A stretch of 64,000 bases of DNA from Lycorma delicatula (Eukaryota > Arthropoda > Insecta > Hemiptera > Fulgoridae): assembly GCF_047948215.1 (NCBI RefSeq), contig NC_134456.1:199590034-199654033 (forward strand), read 5' to 3'. Positions 12,160 to 25,896 of the stretch are shown here, piece by piece. How positions within the stretch are numbered: the first letter of the stretch is position 1; each line of letters opens with the position of its first letter. The position numbers and the translations under genes were made by a program. A model generated the notes under the pieces. That model was given only the letters and a program-made list of their open reading frames with translations, ran no database searches and had not been told where the DNA came from.

Positions 12160-12633
12160 GTAAAAACCAGTGGCGGTTTGCGTATAGGTACTGCGGAACG
12201 CAGCACCCCCTACTTCTACTTGATATAACATTTAATACGAGTCCTCTTTTCTTTAATTCTTTCTTTATACTTGTACAATATATATAATCCTTAAGCTTAA
12301 TGTCAGTACCCATCCCCAGTTTATGAAAAAGATACAAAAATATTTGTATGGAACTTTGCGCTTCACAGTTCCAGCGGCGTGGTGTTTGGCTATTGTGCGC
12401 ATGCGCACATATGAAGTTACACGTGAGGCTGCGAGGGACCATGTACTATATTCTTGATTTTAATAAAATGTAGAATTAGATTATTATCCTGCTTCCAGCT
12501 ATTCTATTTGATTCACTTTTTTCGGTTCTTTTGTTTTACAGAATACTTTAACCGTGGCCTTGAAGAACCAGAAAAAAATTTTCTGGAGCAGCATCCCTAC
12601 TAATTTTAGCTGCGAGCCACCATCGGTAAAAAC
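12160..12633. mobile_element. hAT-like non-autonomous DNA element with perfect 8-bp TSD
   Basis: The 458-bp insert (12168-12625) is flanked by the perfect 8-bp direct repeat GTAAAAAC (12160-12167 and 12626-12633). Its left end reads CAGTGGCGGTTTGC and the reverse complement of its right end reads CGATGGTGGCTCGC (9 of 14 match). An 8-bp TSD with short imperfect inverted ends beginning CAGTGGCG is typical of the hAT superfamily. There is no transposase. The 112-codon minus frame crossing the left edge (12104-12442) runs past the TSD and is chance. Mobilisation would have depended on a hAT transposase encoded elsewhere. Confidence 0.75.
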
Positions 12634-13630
12634 AGTTTTAAGATGAAAAATAATCATTTTGAAGAAATTAGGTCATATGTAGCAACAACTAATTTTTTTA
12701 CCCTTAACTTCATATAACATTTAATGAAGTTCAACAGATTTATTTTTTACTTAAAGTAACAACAACCTTAAGATTTGTTTTTATAATAAAAATTCTTGAA
12801 ATTTCTCTAATAAATACAAAATATTTATAATTAGAATTCCTTTCAAGTTTTAGTATATTAACGTTTTTATATTTTCATCATAGAAATTAACTAATTACAT
12901 CAAAAACATATCCGCATTCGGTATTTTAGAACTCATAAATGACGCCAAACAGTATACACTAAATAGATGCATTATAATTCATTTAACATTCATTGTTATG
13001 TTAACTAGAGCAGAACGTTTCTAGATCTGAATACTTAGTAATACAAAAGCTTAGATAGTTTAAAACCGAGTAAAACAAAGCTTATATCAACAAGCTTTTA
13101 TAAAGAAAAAAATTAGTTTTCCTTTACAGTTACCTGAACAAATTGATTTATTAAAAGTATATGTAATTGCTATTCTCCAGAAAGTATTACCTACCTACGT
13201 GGATATAAAACAAAAACAAAAACTTTTTAAGTATAAAAAATATTCACAAAACATGAATCTTTAGCCGAAAGTTTGTTTGTTTATTCTCAAAGCACGCGAG
13301 AACAACCAAGTAATTGCTTTCGAATTTGCAGGATATATTCGTGTTATCCCAGGAAAGGTTTTAAATCATGGACCCAGACCGTAGGCCTCTTACGAGTGAA
13401 TTTGTCAATTAAAAAAGAAAAAACAATAATTAATTAAATTAAAAATTAATTTCTGTCATCCTGGCAACAGAAATAAGATGTGAATCTTTCATCGTCTGCG
13501 TATCTTAATCTTAACATGTGTTACCATAGTTATCTATTATTATGTATTTTGTAATTTAATTTCTTTTACAGGTTTCTATAAAGCCTGAATATTTTAAATG
13601 TTATTTATCAGTATTATTATCACAACCGTC
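12634..13630. other. AT-rich non-coding DNA, nothing assigned
   Basis: I recognise no gene, repeat family or notable structure. Confidence 0.55.
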
Positions 13631-13636
13631 AGCGTA

Positions 13637-13740
13637 ACGAACACTGCTGAGGTACTCAGCAGCTAAGCGAGCTCGGAGGTCCAGGGAAATCCTTGGTTCG
13701 TCCCCGGGGCTCGCCTGCGACGGCCTGGCCCACGGTGATG
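13637..13740. other. Isolated GC-rich structured segment of unknown origin
   Basis: A roughly 100-bp GC-rich block sits in AT-rich DNA. It contains the inverted arms GCGAGC (near 13667) and GCTCGC (near 13710) about 40 bp apart, and a GGTTCGTCCCC stretch that resembles a polymerase III B box. It is followed by GATGATTATTAG, a tail style seen in some LINEs. It could be the 3' end of an unrecognised LINE or SINE. No second copy was seen in the window. Confidence 0.4.
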
Positions 13741-14599
13741 ATTATTAGAAGAAGTATGATTGATAGGAAATGGTAAAATTTACTAAATAAATTTCCCAGT
13801 ATCATGTCATGTTACGTTTTTCGAAATACGTATTTTTTACCTTTTTTTAATATAAAAATCATAGTTTTTTGTTTCATGGATATTTCTTTTAAAGAAAAAC
13901 CGCTTTAAATTTTATTGTAAAAGAATTTCGAACTTCACAGTACGATATATCTGATAATCTTTATTTTTTACAAACAATTTAAATCGATCATCAAATTTAA
14001 AATTTATCTAATTATGCTACACAATGTAATTTAATAGAAAATTTAGCTAATAGTAACTGCAGTCGAATTGAATTAGAACTAGAACGCAATAACCGCTAAA
14101 AAGAAGAAACTTATTCGAGGTATATTAAAAATTAGAATGAGAATCCCTGGAATACCCTAAAAATAATTCTAAAAGCATTCAATTGATATTTTCCTTCTTT
14201 CTGTTATAAATTCCCCCTTGTTTAGTTTGCATCTCTTTCCATGCAGCCGATTACGTTTGTATAGCAGATATAAGGGTGGAATAAACAGAAGCACGTAAAC
14301 GGTTAAAGTTGCACTACAACTCCCTTTGTTTAAATAATTTTCCGCATTTGAAATAGATCTATATTTATATATACATATCTGTGCGTAACCCTACGGTAAT
14401 GTAACTTTACTTTTGGTAGAATGATTTTTTTGCTTATGTTATAGGCAATATTAAAAACGACACAGAGATCCATGGCCTACAGCTAATTTTGAAATTGCAA
14501 TAAAAAAAGAAACACAAAAACCGTAAAAATAACATCACGGTACCTGATACCTCGATATTAAAATAGTAAAAACAGAGAAAAAAATAGTAAATATTCTTC

Positions 14600-14626
14600 G
14601 GAATAATATTTGTCGAATATTATTCC
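14600..14626. repeat. Perfect hairpin, 11-bp arms
   Basis: GGAATAATATT and AATATTATTCC flank TGTCG. No T run or gene context gives it a function. Confidence 0.85.
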
Positions 14627-17600
14627 AAACATCATTACAAGCCAAAAGTTTAGTTTGTTAAGTTTTAACAAATGTTATCTTTACGCTGATGGATTAATGG
14701 GCTACGACAATTTAACAACAGAATGTCAACTGCAGTTAGGCATGGTGTCAGTCAGAATACATCTCGAGTACCATCGGCTATGAAAGAGATCGTTTCTCAT
14801 CATCTACTGTTTTAGACGAATAGAAATTTAGATAAAAATCATATAAACATTCTGATAAGTGCGTTCACAAAATTAGATCAGTATATGGTTTAGAAAAATA
14901 CATATCTACAACAGTATAAAAATTAACATTACAAGATCATATTAAAAAATTTCGTATCAGGAAATGCAGTAAGCAAATCGATTATAGTTCTTAAATAAGT
15001 GCTTTAAATTATAATATATAAACAGTGCATTAGACCGAAGTAATTTATATATCCCTAATGTTAAGTAGTTAGTTGACTAAAGTAATTGTGTTGTGGTTTA
15101 GGAAACGAATACAGTTTCCGGAAACTGCGTCCCCTACTTTACCGTCACAGCATCCGCAACGCGCTGTACAAATTACAACCGGGTCCTTTACTATAATAAG
15201 GTAACGTTTTAATGAAATGAGATTTTAATTAAAAAATGTAAATTTACTAAATCCTCATCTCTTTTTTTTTAGACAAAAAGAGAAGAAAAATGAATAATGT
15301 ATCCTTAGTCATTTCAGTACAAGTAATACTAAAGCAGGATTCATAACAAATTATTATAACATTAACCAAGTATTTCCATACAAATTGTAAAATTAAAAAT
15401 GCTGTTGTTTCATGAGTACTTTCTCTTTATTATGCATTTTAATTTAAAAAATATTTTAACCATACGTTTTAACATAATTTAAGAAAAATTAAAGTTGACT
15501 TATAGCTGCTGTTATTAATAAAATTATGCTAAGATCTCTGGTCTAAGTCGTGCATTTTTATTCCCGTAAGTATGATTTGTAACAGTTATAGAAATTAACA
15601 AGAAGGATCATTTTTAATAAAAATTATCCCTTTTTTTTATTGAATTAATCCAATAAAATAAAATGATACGAACTGATAAAAAATTGTAAAAGAGTACTGT
15701 ACGATAAATACTTTAATAAGATTTTATAGTCCAATGATAACAACATAAACTAGAAACAAGTAACAAATTAATTAGGTATAGCAGTATAATTATACTATCA
15801 CCCGTAATCACTTGAAAAAAGGAAGCTATGAAGTTATAATTATAATAATTTATTTATTAATAATACAGCTCAAAGATCAGTAGAAAAAATTACGCTAGTC
15901 TTTCAATGTCTAACTGAAATATATAATTTTGCTAAGATAACTACTAACACTGCATTAAGACAGAATTAAATTCATAATCAAATATTGTTATTATCTGTTA
16001 TACTTAAATAAAAAATTACAAAAAGAGATCACAGAAAATAGATGTCTAAAAATTATTTTCCTTATTACAAAAAACTGCCGACAAAGATTAAAATAATAAA
16101 TAACTAAATGAATAAAAACTCCAACAGTATACTTAGGCTATAATTGTCAAACGTAATAAATTCTGTTTTTTATTAAATTATACACTTTTCAAACTCTTAA
16201 GTGGCAGTCGTCGAAATTAAAAAATTCTATGTTGAAAAAAGAAATAATCTTAATAATCTTAGAGTTTCTGCTGGAGAACCTTTTTTCAATACAGAATTTT
16301 ACAAATAAATAAATTAAAACTGGCTATTAATTTTCACAAATTTTCCAGAAACTTTTTTTTTAGAAAAACCGGTATTTTATTAAGATAAGATGCTGTATAG
16401 GTTTACTTTCTTCGGCTTATTTTAGGTGAAATTTCAAGTATAAAACAACATGGACTATGAAAAGTAACCGGGAAACCATTATTTCCTCAGTAACATATGT
16501 CAGTAGCAATGTAGCATTTACACGAAGTATTTTTTTAAAAGTATATAAAAACGTTTTACTGACAGTAAAGTCTAGGATGGATATCACCGTGAAACTCTAG
16601 ATACTTGCAAGATACGTGACCGTAGAAATAAATAAATAATTTAATTATTAATCATTATTCAGTGGTTGTACAGTAGATATGGTAAAAATAAATAAACACA
16701 AAAAAGAAAATATAGAAAAAAATTACCTGTAATTAAAAGTATACATACACGCACTCAAAACTTAGTTATGATTAATACACATGGAAAGATGAAGTTAGTT
16801 TACAGTGTAATTTATATCGCCTAAACCCACCATTTGATCCCACCATGACGTCTTGTTTTTTATTTTTATTTTAAGTAGGTAAGAAAAGAAAATCATGACA
16901 GATAGAAAAATATTTCCTAAAAAAAATAAAAAATACTTTTATAATCTATTGTGATTATTAGTTTACCAGTACAATTACTCAGATCGAGGGGTCTAAGAGA
17001 CGTTAAAGTTCAATAAGATAATAAGGATGGAAGTACGAGAAGTTCACATCATAATCAAATACTGTAGGCAACATGAAAGGTGAAAAATTAAATGTGTTTG
17101 TTCATAAGCATTGAAAGGATGAACAAATATGTAATAAACTGTAGCGTTAAATTCCAATAGGAGAAAAAAACGTTTAGCGGCCAAGTAATACACTTAGAAT
17201 ACGTACAATAATTAAAATAGAGAAGGTGACTTACTTCGTTGTCAGCTGAATAACAGAAAATAGTTATTGAAAATACAATTTAGAACGTTAGGGATCTAGA
17301 TTATAGGTAACAGCACTGTCAAAACTAAACTGCAACATCAAAAAACAATTTCCGGTAATAGTAATTTTTATTCCTTTAAATATTATTACTATATTTTTTA
17401 ACTAGTCGTGTAATAATCAATATTAGAGTAGTGGATGCAGCCTCTTTTGATTATTATTTTCATCAATCACATTGGCTTAACCTAGTTTCTAACTGTTCGG
17501 GCTATGAGAATTAACTTAAGCAGTCTTTTAATGTATTTTTCCCATCTGTTAGCAGCTCTTCCACTACGAAGTATGTTGAAGACTAAGCTACAAATCATCT

Positions 17601-18411
17601 TCCGTTTTAGAATACCTCCTACCCATTGCCATTTTAGACGCTGTATAAAAGACTGTTGTGATATTTCAATTACCACGTTAATGGACGTCTTTTATCCAGT
17701 CTATTCAGTACTATCTCTGTATTTCTTTCGGTACTGCGATATGATAATCTTAATTTCATTTTTGTCAATCAGGTTAATGTTCCTGTTTAACAAACGTTAG
17801 TGCATAATAACATAAACATATATATACACAGAAAAAGGGAGAGATTCAAACATATTTAAAAGAGTCATATCAATAATAAATATATATTCTCAAAAAGCTC
17901 CACAGATAACTTCTGAATGTTCTAAAGGGTTGTTAAAAATTACGTTAAATCTAATTTCTTTAACTTGTAAAATAAAAAGAAATAAAGCTATTAAAGTTTT
18001 AATTTTAAAAAAACAATCCGTTGTTTAATATAACGGACATGTAATGCGTTTATAACAAGACACCATAACAAGAGATGCAATAAACATCGGAACAGGATAT
18101 TTTTATTATTGTTACGACTCTAAGAATTTTGTTCGTTTGTTTAGTTATAGCAGGTATAACATCAGTTGTCTGTGAAAGATATCAAGGTAGACGTCCAGGA
18201 TTCGAAAACAATGTCACTGTTTTATTAAATCGTCTTTGTATTAACTGGTTGGTACAGATAGCGATGTAACAATAAAAAACAAATCCTACATTGTTGCGTC
18301 TTTCCATACATTTCATATAATGGTTACATTAAATAAACACTTCATTTATATTCCAGACAGAAAAAGGAGTTTCAGCATTAGTTGCAGGATTCATTAAGCA
18401 ACTCAACTCTT

Positions 18412-18432
18412 TTATATATATATATATATATA
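18412..18432. repeat. (TA)n microsatellite
   Basis: About ten uninterrupted TA units. Confidence 0.9.
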
Positions 18433-21189
18433 AAAATACACATTTTTTCTTGTTGACAATGAACTGGTGTGAGTTCCCACGCTCCTCGTTCAATCTTTTA
18501 TTTATTTATTCCTTTTCCTCAATTCTGGTTAATAATACAAATTGATTTACGAATCTTTTACTTTTAATACCTGATTAATTATAATTAAATGTTCAAAATA
18601 CAGTAAATATATAAAAACTAATCTTCTTACATAATTAATGATTTTCTTTCCAACGGTAAATATTTTCCTAATTTAATATAATTCTAACAAACAATTTTAA
18701 TAAAAACAAGTCTGTTAATAAAAGTTAATTATTTTAAAATTGTTCAGAATTAATTAATTAAAAAAGGTTAAATTATCTAATATAAAATAGCTGAAGAATA
18801 AACAATTAAAATTATTCAAATATCTGTAAATATTTAACATTAGATATTATTTCCAAGAATTTCACAATTATATCAGTAAAAGATTTTTTTCTGTTATAAA
18901 GGTGTAGTTTCTTTGGTATAAAATACATTCTCCCTGTAAGTATATATTCCCTTTTATCAGTCATCCAACGAATATTATTGAAGAACAGTAATTTATTTTT
19001 ATTTATTACCGAGAATTATTATTTTACACGAACACTAAGATAAACAAACATTCATTTTGCTGCAAAAATCCTACTGCTCTGGTAATGTACAGCTATCTTC
19101 ATGTTTTAGTTATGAACACATTTATTTTCGTCAATTTCAACCGTTCAATTTTGTCACCCATCAAAATGTTATAAAATGCAAGGATACAGATTTCACCTTT
19201 CGAAATCATGCAAAACTCTTTACTTAGATTTCATCCTCAAAAAGGGAATTCATAAAAACCAAATATGGTCATCACATATAGTTCAGCATAGTTTAAATGC
19301 AATATTATATTCTCCTCAAAACATAAAGCTTGTCTTTGAAGAGATATATATTAGAACGACTTGATGGAGGAAATTGAATGTAAAAATTTAAATTTTTAAT
19401 TTTCTAGCTCAGTAATATTGTAAGAATTATGGAAAATTATTCTTAAAAGTATTCTACTTATCATTTCTTTCATAGCAGTAGGGTAATTTCATCAACCACA
19501 ATTTCACAGTTTAATGTAATGAAACAGCAATACAGACAAAAAAGAGGTCCGTATAGAATTTTACCATTAAATCACGTGTTTGTACACTTTTCTAACAGAT
19601 TACAGAGATTCCCAACAATTATAATAAAAAGTTTTCTTTTCCTCAAGACTTTACTACCATCCCTTGCTAATTGAAATTATAAAACTTATAAGTACGTAAA
19701 AATTGTAAAACACATTGTTAAGTCAAGAAAACGTTTCCTAAGTATAATAAAATTTTAATTCTTGAATAAAAAAACAATCGTTACGTTGAAACCGATCACT
19801 GTAATATATTTTTAACTTACTTAAAGGATAGGTAAAACATTGTAGCTAAGTGCACGTGCACACAATTTTTTTTCCTTTTAACAAAGTTATGAAACATTGT
19901 AATTAAATTTATAGAAAAAACAGTTTTATTTAATAGGAAATTTTCCACGATCCTGTAGGATTTCTTCAAAGAAATTGAAGTCCACAATAATAACGCAGAA
20001 ACTAACAAAGTTTAAAACTTAATTTTCCCATTAAGAATTTCATAAGACATACTTGTTTTCAAACACAACTTTTTTTTTATGATGCGTTCTATAGTGACAC
20101 TGATATTTGATTAACTTTTTTAAAACTTTTCAAATGACATTTAAAACTAAATAAAGCAAATTTTAAATAAACTTATTTTCTAAATAGCAGTTCAGTCCGT
20201 CTGCAAAGGAAAAATTCGCCGAAGAGTCAATTCAATATAATAGTTTGTGCAACGAGGAAATTGGAGATTAAAATGGCACAATATCTCAAGCAAAACTGGA
20301 TTACGATCGTGTGAAGCGGTATTAATTAAATGCACATAACTTTCTATAAAATGTGAACTCTATATTTATTAACTGAGAATATTGAGCACTTATCAAATAC
20401 GCTGATACAGATCAAATGTGGAATGAAAGATAAGAATTAACAGTTTAAATTTTATTTTATTTATTACCAATTCAGACGTGTAGAATACGTAATTAGTAGG
20501 AAAGATGGAACTGGATAACCAGCAGAAAAAATTCCACGTTCTAACGAAATATAAAATTATTTTTACACAAGTTTATGTAAAGCTAAGAATAAATCAAAAA
20601 AATTCATCCAAAAAATTTAATTTAATTATTTGGAATGAAAAATAAAACTCGTTATGCATGAATATGGAAAAACAATTTAAAAAATGTATGATCATAGTTT
20701 AGTTACTGTTAAGATATGTACCGAACTTCAGCAACCATCATAATATTATCTCAGCTCTTATATTTGAGGACACTTTCTAATTAGTTAATTTTTACAGATA
20801 ATTTGATGAAATCAATGACGACCATGAAAAACATTAAGTCTAATACACGATTTACCTTTATATTCATAAGTAATAAATTATACAAAAAAATAAATATATA
20901 TATATATGCATACACAAATATGAAAATTCATGATTACCACCCGTTCAGTGGATTTTCAGAATCCTGAAATATAATAATATAAATATGATAATAAAAACTG
21001 AACAACTTTTTAAGAAAAAAATAAATAAAATTTTCACGTACATCAATTAAAGGAAAAACTTACTTTTATTCAAACAAAAATAATCAATCAATTCCCATTT
21101 TAGAAAAATTGGAATTAATACAGTACAAAAAGGTTTTTATTAATTTTTAGGTAACAAGACTAATAAAAGTGATATAGTGTACGCACGCT

Positions 21190-21204
21190 CACACAGACAC
21201 ACAT

Positions 21205-21246
<42 letters not shown>
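21190..21246. repeat. (CA)n-(TA)n compound microsatellite
   Basis: Imperfect CA units pass directly into a pure TA tract of about 14 units, then back to ACACAC. Confidence 0.9.
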
Positions 21247-21968
21247 TTATATGTATATAAATAATATATAAGTATGTCACCACGGTGTTTCATAAATAAA
21301 ATGTAGAACGTTGACAACTTAAAATGAAATGAATCATTTTGATAAATTAAAATTTTATATTTTTCAAATGGTTATTCATTCAGCACATTGTATACACACA
21401 CTATTTTAATTATTTATCTTCGTTGTTAATATTATTATAATCATCATAAAAACCAATTTATTTTAACTTAATTGACAAAATTAACATTAAGATAATAGTT
21501 TTTAAAAAAATCTTACAATATTATCAATATATACACAATTAAAACTTCTTTATTTAAGACACTGAACCTTTTCTCTGTTTTATTATAAATATAGATACAC
21601 TCTAAACATTACATCTTTCTCATATTCAGACTGATAAGATAAATTTTGTAATAATTAATAAAATTTTAATATTGTAATAAAATAAATTACTATAATAATT
21701 ACTGTATTAAATTCAGGACTTTTAATTTTATTCTTATCTTTATTAAATATTATAACGCTTTAAAACTTCAGAAATATCAAGAATCCTAGGCTTTAATTAA
21801 AAGGATATATGTTTTATAGTAGGATATTAAGCGTACCGAAACATTATAGGGTTTATATGATTATAAATTGAATACTCACAACGGAATGAAAGATAATCAT
21901 AAACTACATCAAAGGTAAATTATATCCGTAATAAAATTTTAAGCTCTCTGTTTCAATTTACTATTTAG

Positions 21969-22022
21969 ATGTGTGTGCGTGTGTGTGTGTATGTGTGTGT
22001 GTGTGTGCGCGCGCGCGCGCGT
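21969..22022. repeat. (TG)n-(CG)n alternating purine-pyrimidine tract
   Basis: TG repeats with one GC and one TA interruption run directly into about 8 CG units. Alternating purine-pyrimidine DNA with a CG core has high Z-DNA potential. Confidence 0.9.
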
Positions 22023-23298
22023 AATTGTGAGGGTAAAAAAATTAGTTAATAGAAATTTAAGTAGTAAAAGTAATCAGAACAAAAAATACAAGCTGTCCTT
22101 ATGTTCAAAAAAGCTCTTTTCTTGAGTTAAAAAACATAGAAAAAGAATTTCAACTTTTTTTGTTCGAATCAAAAGATGTTTATGTATTATATACATAATG
22201 ATAGGATATTCAAGGATATCTACTGAATCCTAATTCAGTCAGGATAATAAAAAAAAGCTGAGCCTTTTTAGATCAAATGATAATAAAGTTGTAACATGCA
22301 GCTTGCGTTACATATATAGGAAGCCGAGCACTTATATCTAATAAGATGACAACAGCTAAGTGTTAAGTAATATCAAGTAAAAAAACCGTTAAAAGTCGCT
22401 AAGTGGATCATTAATTTAATCATATTTTCTTGAAGTATCATCAACCAATAGGAAAAATTAATATAATTTTATAAAAATTAAATTCATGTTTACATTTTAT
22501 CTTTTTGTAATAGTATCGATTTAAGTTATATAACGTAGAATAATACTTAAAAAGTATTAAGCCTATAAAGTCTAAATAATTATTTGATAACCTACAAAGG
22601 TGGATCAGCTCAAGGATATTACAGGAAGGAAATATTTTTAATACTCCAAAAAAAAAATCAAATTTTGTAAGAATAATCTTATTTATTAGTATTTTCGTAA
22701 TTATATAAAGAAACAATTGACTTACTTTTAACATAAGCTTATTTACGATGAAAAAGTAGTAGATAGATAAGCAGGGATTATCTAAAAAAATAGATGGCTG
22801 TGGACCATTCGCTAATAAAGTTGTAGAAACGCCATGGAGAAATTTAATCATTGATTCAAAAAAAAATAAAACTATTCATGATTTTTCATGTAGATTATGT
22901 AAGGATAACAAAAAAAAAAAAGTATGCGTGCCATACTATTTTTGTTTTTCCTATGGTAGGTATGGTCATTTCGTTTGAATGTATCCATTGGAAATCAATA
23001 ACGCTGTGTAAAATAATTCAACAGCAAAGAAACATTAAGAAATTAGTATGATTTCATAGCAAAGTGTTGGGAGTGTCAGGAATTATTTTGAGGCACATAG
23101 TTCAAGTTGTTTGTACATTGCAAAACCATTCATTCAAACCGCTGATACGCGGAGTATCTAATTTGCCAATAATACTGCCTGTAATACGATAATTCGGAAG
23201 TAATGGATCCACTCTTTTCTAACTGTTGATGGTACCGATTGAAATCCTATTGAAGCTCTTCTTCCTAGGTTTTTTCTTGTTCCTGCCATGTAGTAATG

Positions 23299-23524
23299 CG
23301 AATTTTACATCTCTCTCTTTTTTCTGTTTAGCCTCCGGAACCACAGTAAGGGATTATTTCAGAGGATGAATGATGATGAAATGCATGAATGTAGTCCTGC
23401 ACAGTTTTAAATCGACCATTCCTGAGATGTGTGGTTAATTGAAACCCAAACACCAAAGAACACCGGTGTCCACGATCTAGTATTAAAATTTGTATAAATA
23501 AAAGTAATTACGAATTTTACATCT
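23299..23524 (-). mobile_element. Group 1 SINE, 5'-truncated, with perfect 14-bp TSD
   Basis: The insert (23313-23510) carries the SINE tail and body. On the plus strand it reads from a T-rich run and GCCTCCGG to the ACCAAAGAACACCGG block and CACGATCTAG. The tRNA-like head is missing at the right-hand side. It is flanked by the perfect direct repeat CGAATTTTACATCT (23299-23312 and 23511-23524). Truncation at the 5' end together with intact TSDs shows that the loss happened during reverse transcription, not afterwards. Confidence 0.9.
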
Positions 23525-23543
23525 GTATTTGATTAAAAGGCCA

Positions 23544-23699
23544 GGGGTCTATTTATAAAAAAAAACCTACTTAGGTTAAATTTATAACGAAAAAGATATT
23601 TAGTTACGTCCAGTAGACAATACTCAATATAGATGGTTAGATACAGCTGGAACAGTCGCCTGTGGTGAGTGTCTAACCCCTGGGGTTATAAATAGATTC
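23544..23699. mobile_element. Candidate small MITE with imperfect inverted ends
   Basis: The left end reads GGGGTCTATTTATAA and the right end TTATAAATAGATTC, which is its near reverse complement, over about 155 bp. CCAGGGG on the left and CCCCTGGGG on the right add to the symmetry. No TSD could be fixed, so a chance AT-rich match remains possible. Confidence 0.4.
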
Positions 23700-25864
23700 T
23701 ATTTAGTATCTATGTTAATGATAGGAGAATTTTAGTGTCGTGAAAATTAAAAAGTTAAAAGGCGTGAAATATTTATGCATGTAGTGTAGTTAGATTATGT
23801 AGTTGGAAATAAGGCTTCTCTTTACACGAGTTCCAAGGTCATCAATCCCAATATTTTAAGAATTAGAAGATCCTGAGAAGGCGATTAAAAAAATTTAAAA
23901 AGGAATTATTAAATAATCCGTATCACAAATATTTTTCTACAAAAAAACCGATAACTTTTAAACAAACACCCAAAAAGAAACCATTTCCTTTAAAAAAAAA
24001 TCTAATTTAAAAATTTGTATAATTAGAAACTAAATCTACCTACAGAGCAGTGATCATACGTGCACAATTTCTTTAAAATTTTAAAAATAAACTTTAATAA
24101 AATAACATAATATGTAAAGTAATCTAACACGCCTATTCTGTTACATATAAAGTTTTGAAGATAATTTATCACAATCAATTTTGTATAATTTTCACAGTAA
24201 ATCTATTCGAACATCGTGTTAACAACATCCACATCAGCAGTTACAAGGATTCAATTAAGTTATTAAAAAAACAGAATCTTTAAAATTACAAAGCAAATAT
24301 AATTTTTTTGTTTAAAAACAAGAAGATAATAATGATAAATAAAACCATTAAATATTTTATCTCCTAAGAAAAATTTCTTAATAACATGCAATATTTTTTT
24401 AAAGTAATTAAGAAAAAATCAATAATAATAATAAATAGTAGTCAAAAAACATTTTTACATTTACGATGGAGTAAACAAAGATAGAATAATTTCAAATTGA
24501 AAAGTGGCTGTGAAATAAACACAAGCATAGACATCACAGAAAATAATACATCCATATACGCGAGCACAGTATTCATAAAATCTTTGAAGGTATTCAATTT
24601 AAAATAAAGCAACACAATTTGTTCAAATTATTCAAACATGCGGGCCATGATATATACGTTCGTAATTTTATTCGTGTCATGTTAGTAATAAAGATGCCTA
24701 CATGGAACAAATATATAAGGTAACATTTGATCTCTAAAATATTGTTGATCTCATCGTCATACGAAACTGATGCTTTTGTATTCTTATTCTTTTCTAAGTT
24801 ATAATTTCAGCCTACAGAATGCGGTAGATGATTATTTAGTGATTGTTTAGAACAGAAGAGAGGAAGGATCAATAAGACAGAAATAGAAGAATTGGTGAGT
24901 AGAAGAGAAATAGAGAAAGAGAACGACAGCTGAACTACGGTTCGGACCGGTTTAAATGTAAAGCAGAGGGTCTCTTGGCACCAGAGTGGTACCTGCTTCA
25001 TGGCTTATGTTAGTGTTTAGAACACCTGGTTTGAACTACCGCTCTTCTAGTTGTTGACCAATGATTATTAACTCTGATTTCAAAATCAACTCATCCGCTT
25101 CTACGATAATGAAAGGAAAAAACTTTAAACTTTTTACACGCAACCACTTTAAATTCAAATTAATGTATCCCGTTCGTTTATAATAATTCAAACTATACAC
25201 GCTTCATAATTCTATAATATTAAATAAACCTTAAATTAGTTAGTGGAATTTTAAATAAAGATAAATTTAAATAAAGAAGTTACTAAGTCACCAAGAATAA
25301 AAATAATGAGTATTAATTACTTTTTTTAATTTACGGTTAGATAAAATCAGAAAAATCCAATCACTCAGATAATTTTAAACCGTAATAATTTTAAATATAT
25401 CTTAGAAAAGACTACTATAAAATAAGCAAAACAAATAATTTTATAAACTGTATGATAAAATTAAGGGTTCAATACGGAAAAATTATGCTTTAATACTTTA
25501 AGGAACAATTACGTTTTCTTTTTATACGAACAAAATCAGTTAAGGACTAATTTTTCATCCACTGTTCTTCAAAGAGGATAATTTAAGGGACAGTAATGTT
25601 TTTATCTTAGTTTTATCCAGAAATAGCTGAAACGTTTTTGAACTGTATAAGGGGCACACTCTTCTCCCCTCAAAATTATTAAATACCCGTAGGAACAACC
25701 GCTAGAAATTAATTGAGAGATTAATATTTAGAAATTATTTTGAAATTCATTGAGTAGAATAAAAGGGAAACGAATATAAAGAGCATAAAACCACTTAGTA
25801 GCGATAATGTTATAGAAATAAGTAATGCAACAAAGAAATAACTACTTCTAATTTAGAGATAAAC

Positions 25865-25872
<8 letters not shown>

Positions 25873-25895
<23 letters not shown>
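25873..25895. repeat. (AT)n microsatellite
   Basis: About 11 AT units follow an A run. Confidence 0.9.

Positions 25896-25896
<1 letters not shown>

Larger units (their letters stand above)
13741..23298. other. Long AT-rich non-coding stretch with microsatellites
   Basis: No host gene or confident element is visible apart from the microsatellites and the hairpin listed separately. The overlapping frames at 17482-17676 (minus) and 17504-17800 (plus) are complementary shadows with no recognisable domain. The 136-codon minus frame at 22441-22851 is rich in Ile, Leu, Phe, Tyr, Asn and Lys, as expected from random AT-rich DNA. Confidence 0.55.

Noticed and set aside
12104..12442. 112-codon minus-strand protein
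   Set aside because: The frame crosses the border of the hAT-like insert and encodes nothing recognisable.
22441..22851. 136-codon minus-strand protein with hydrophobic stretches
   Set aside because: Composition (Ile, Leu, Phe, Tyr, Asn, Lys) is that of random AT-rich sequence. Apparent membrane segments follow from T-rich codons.
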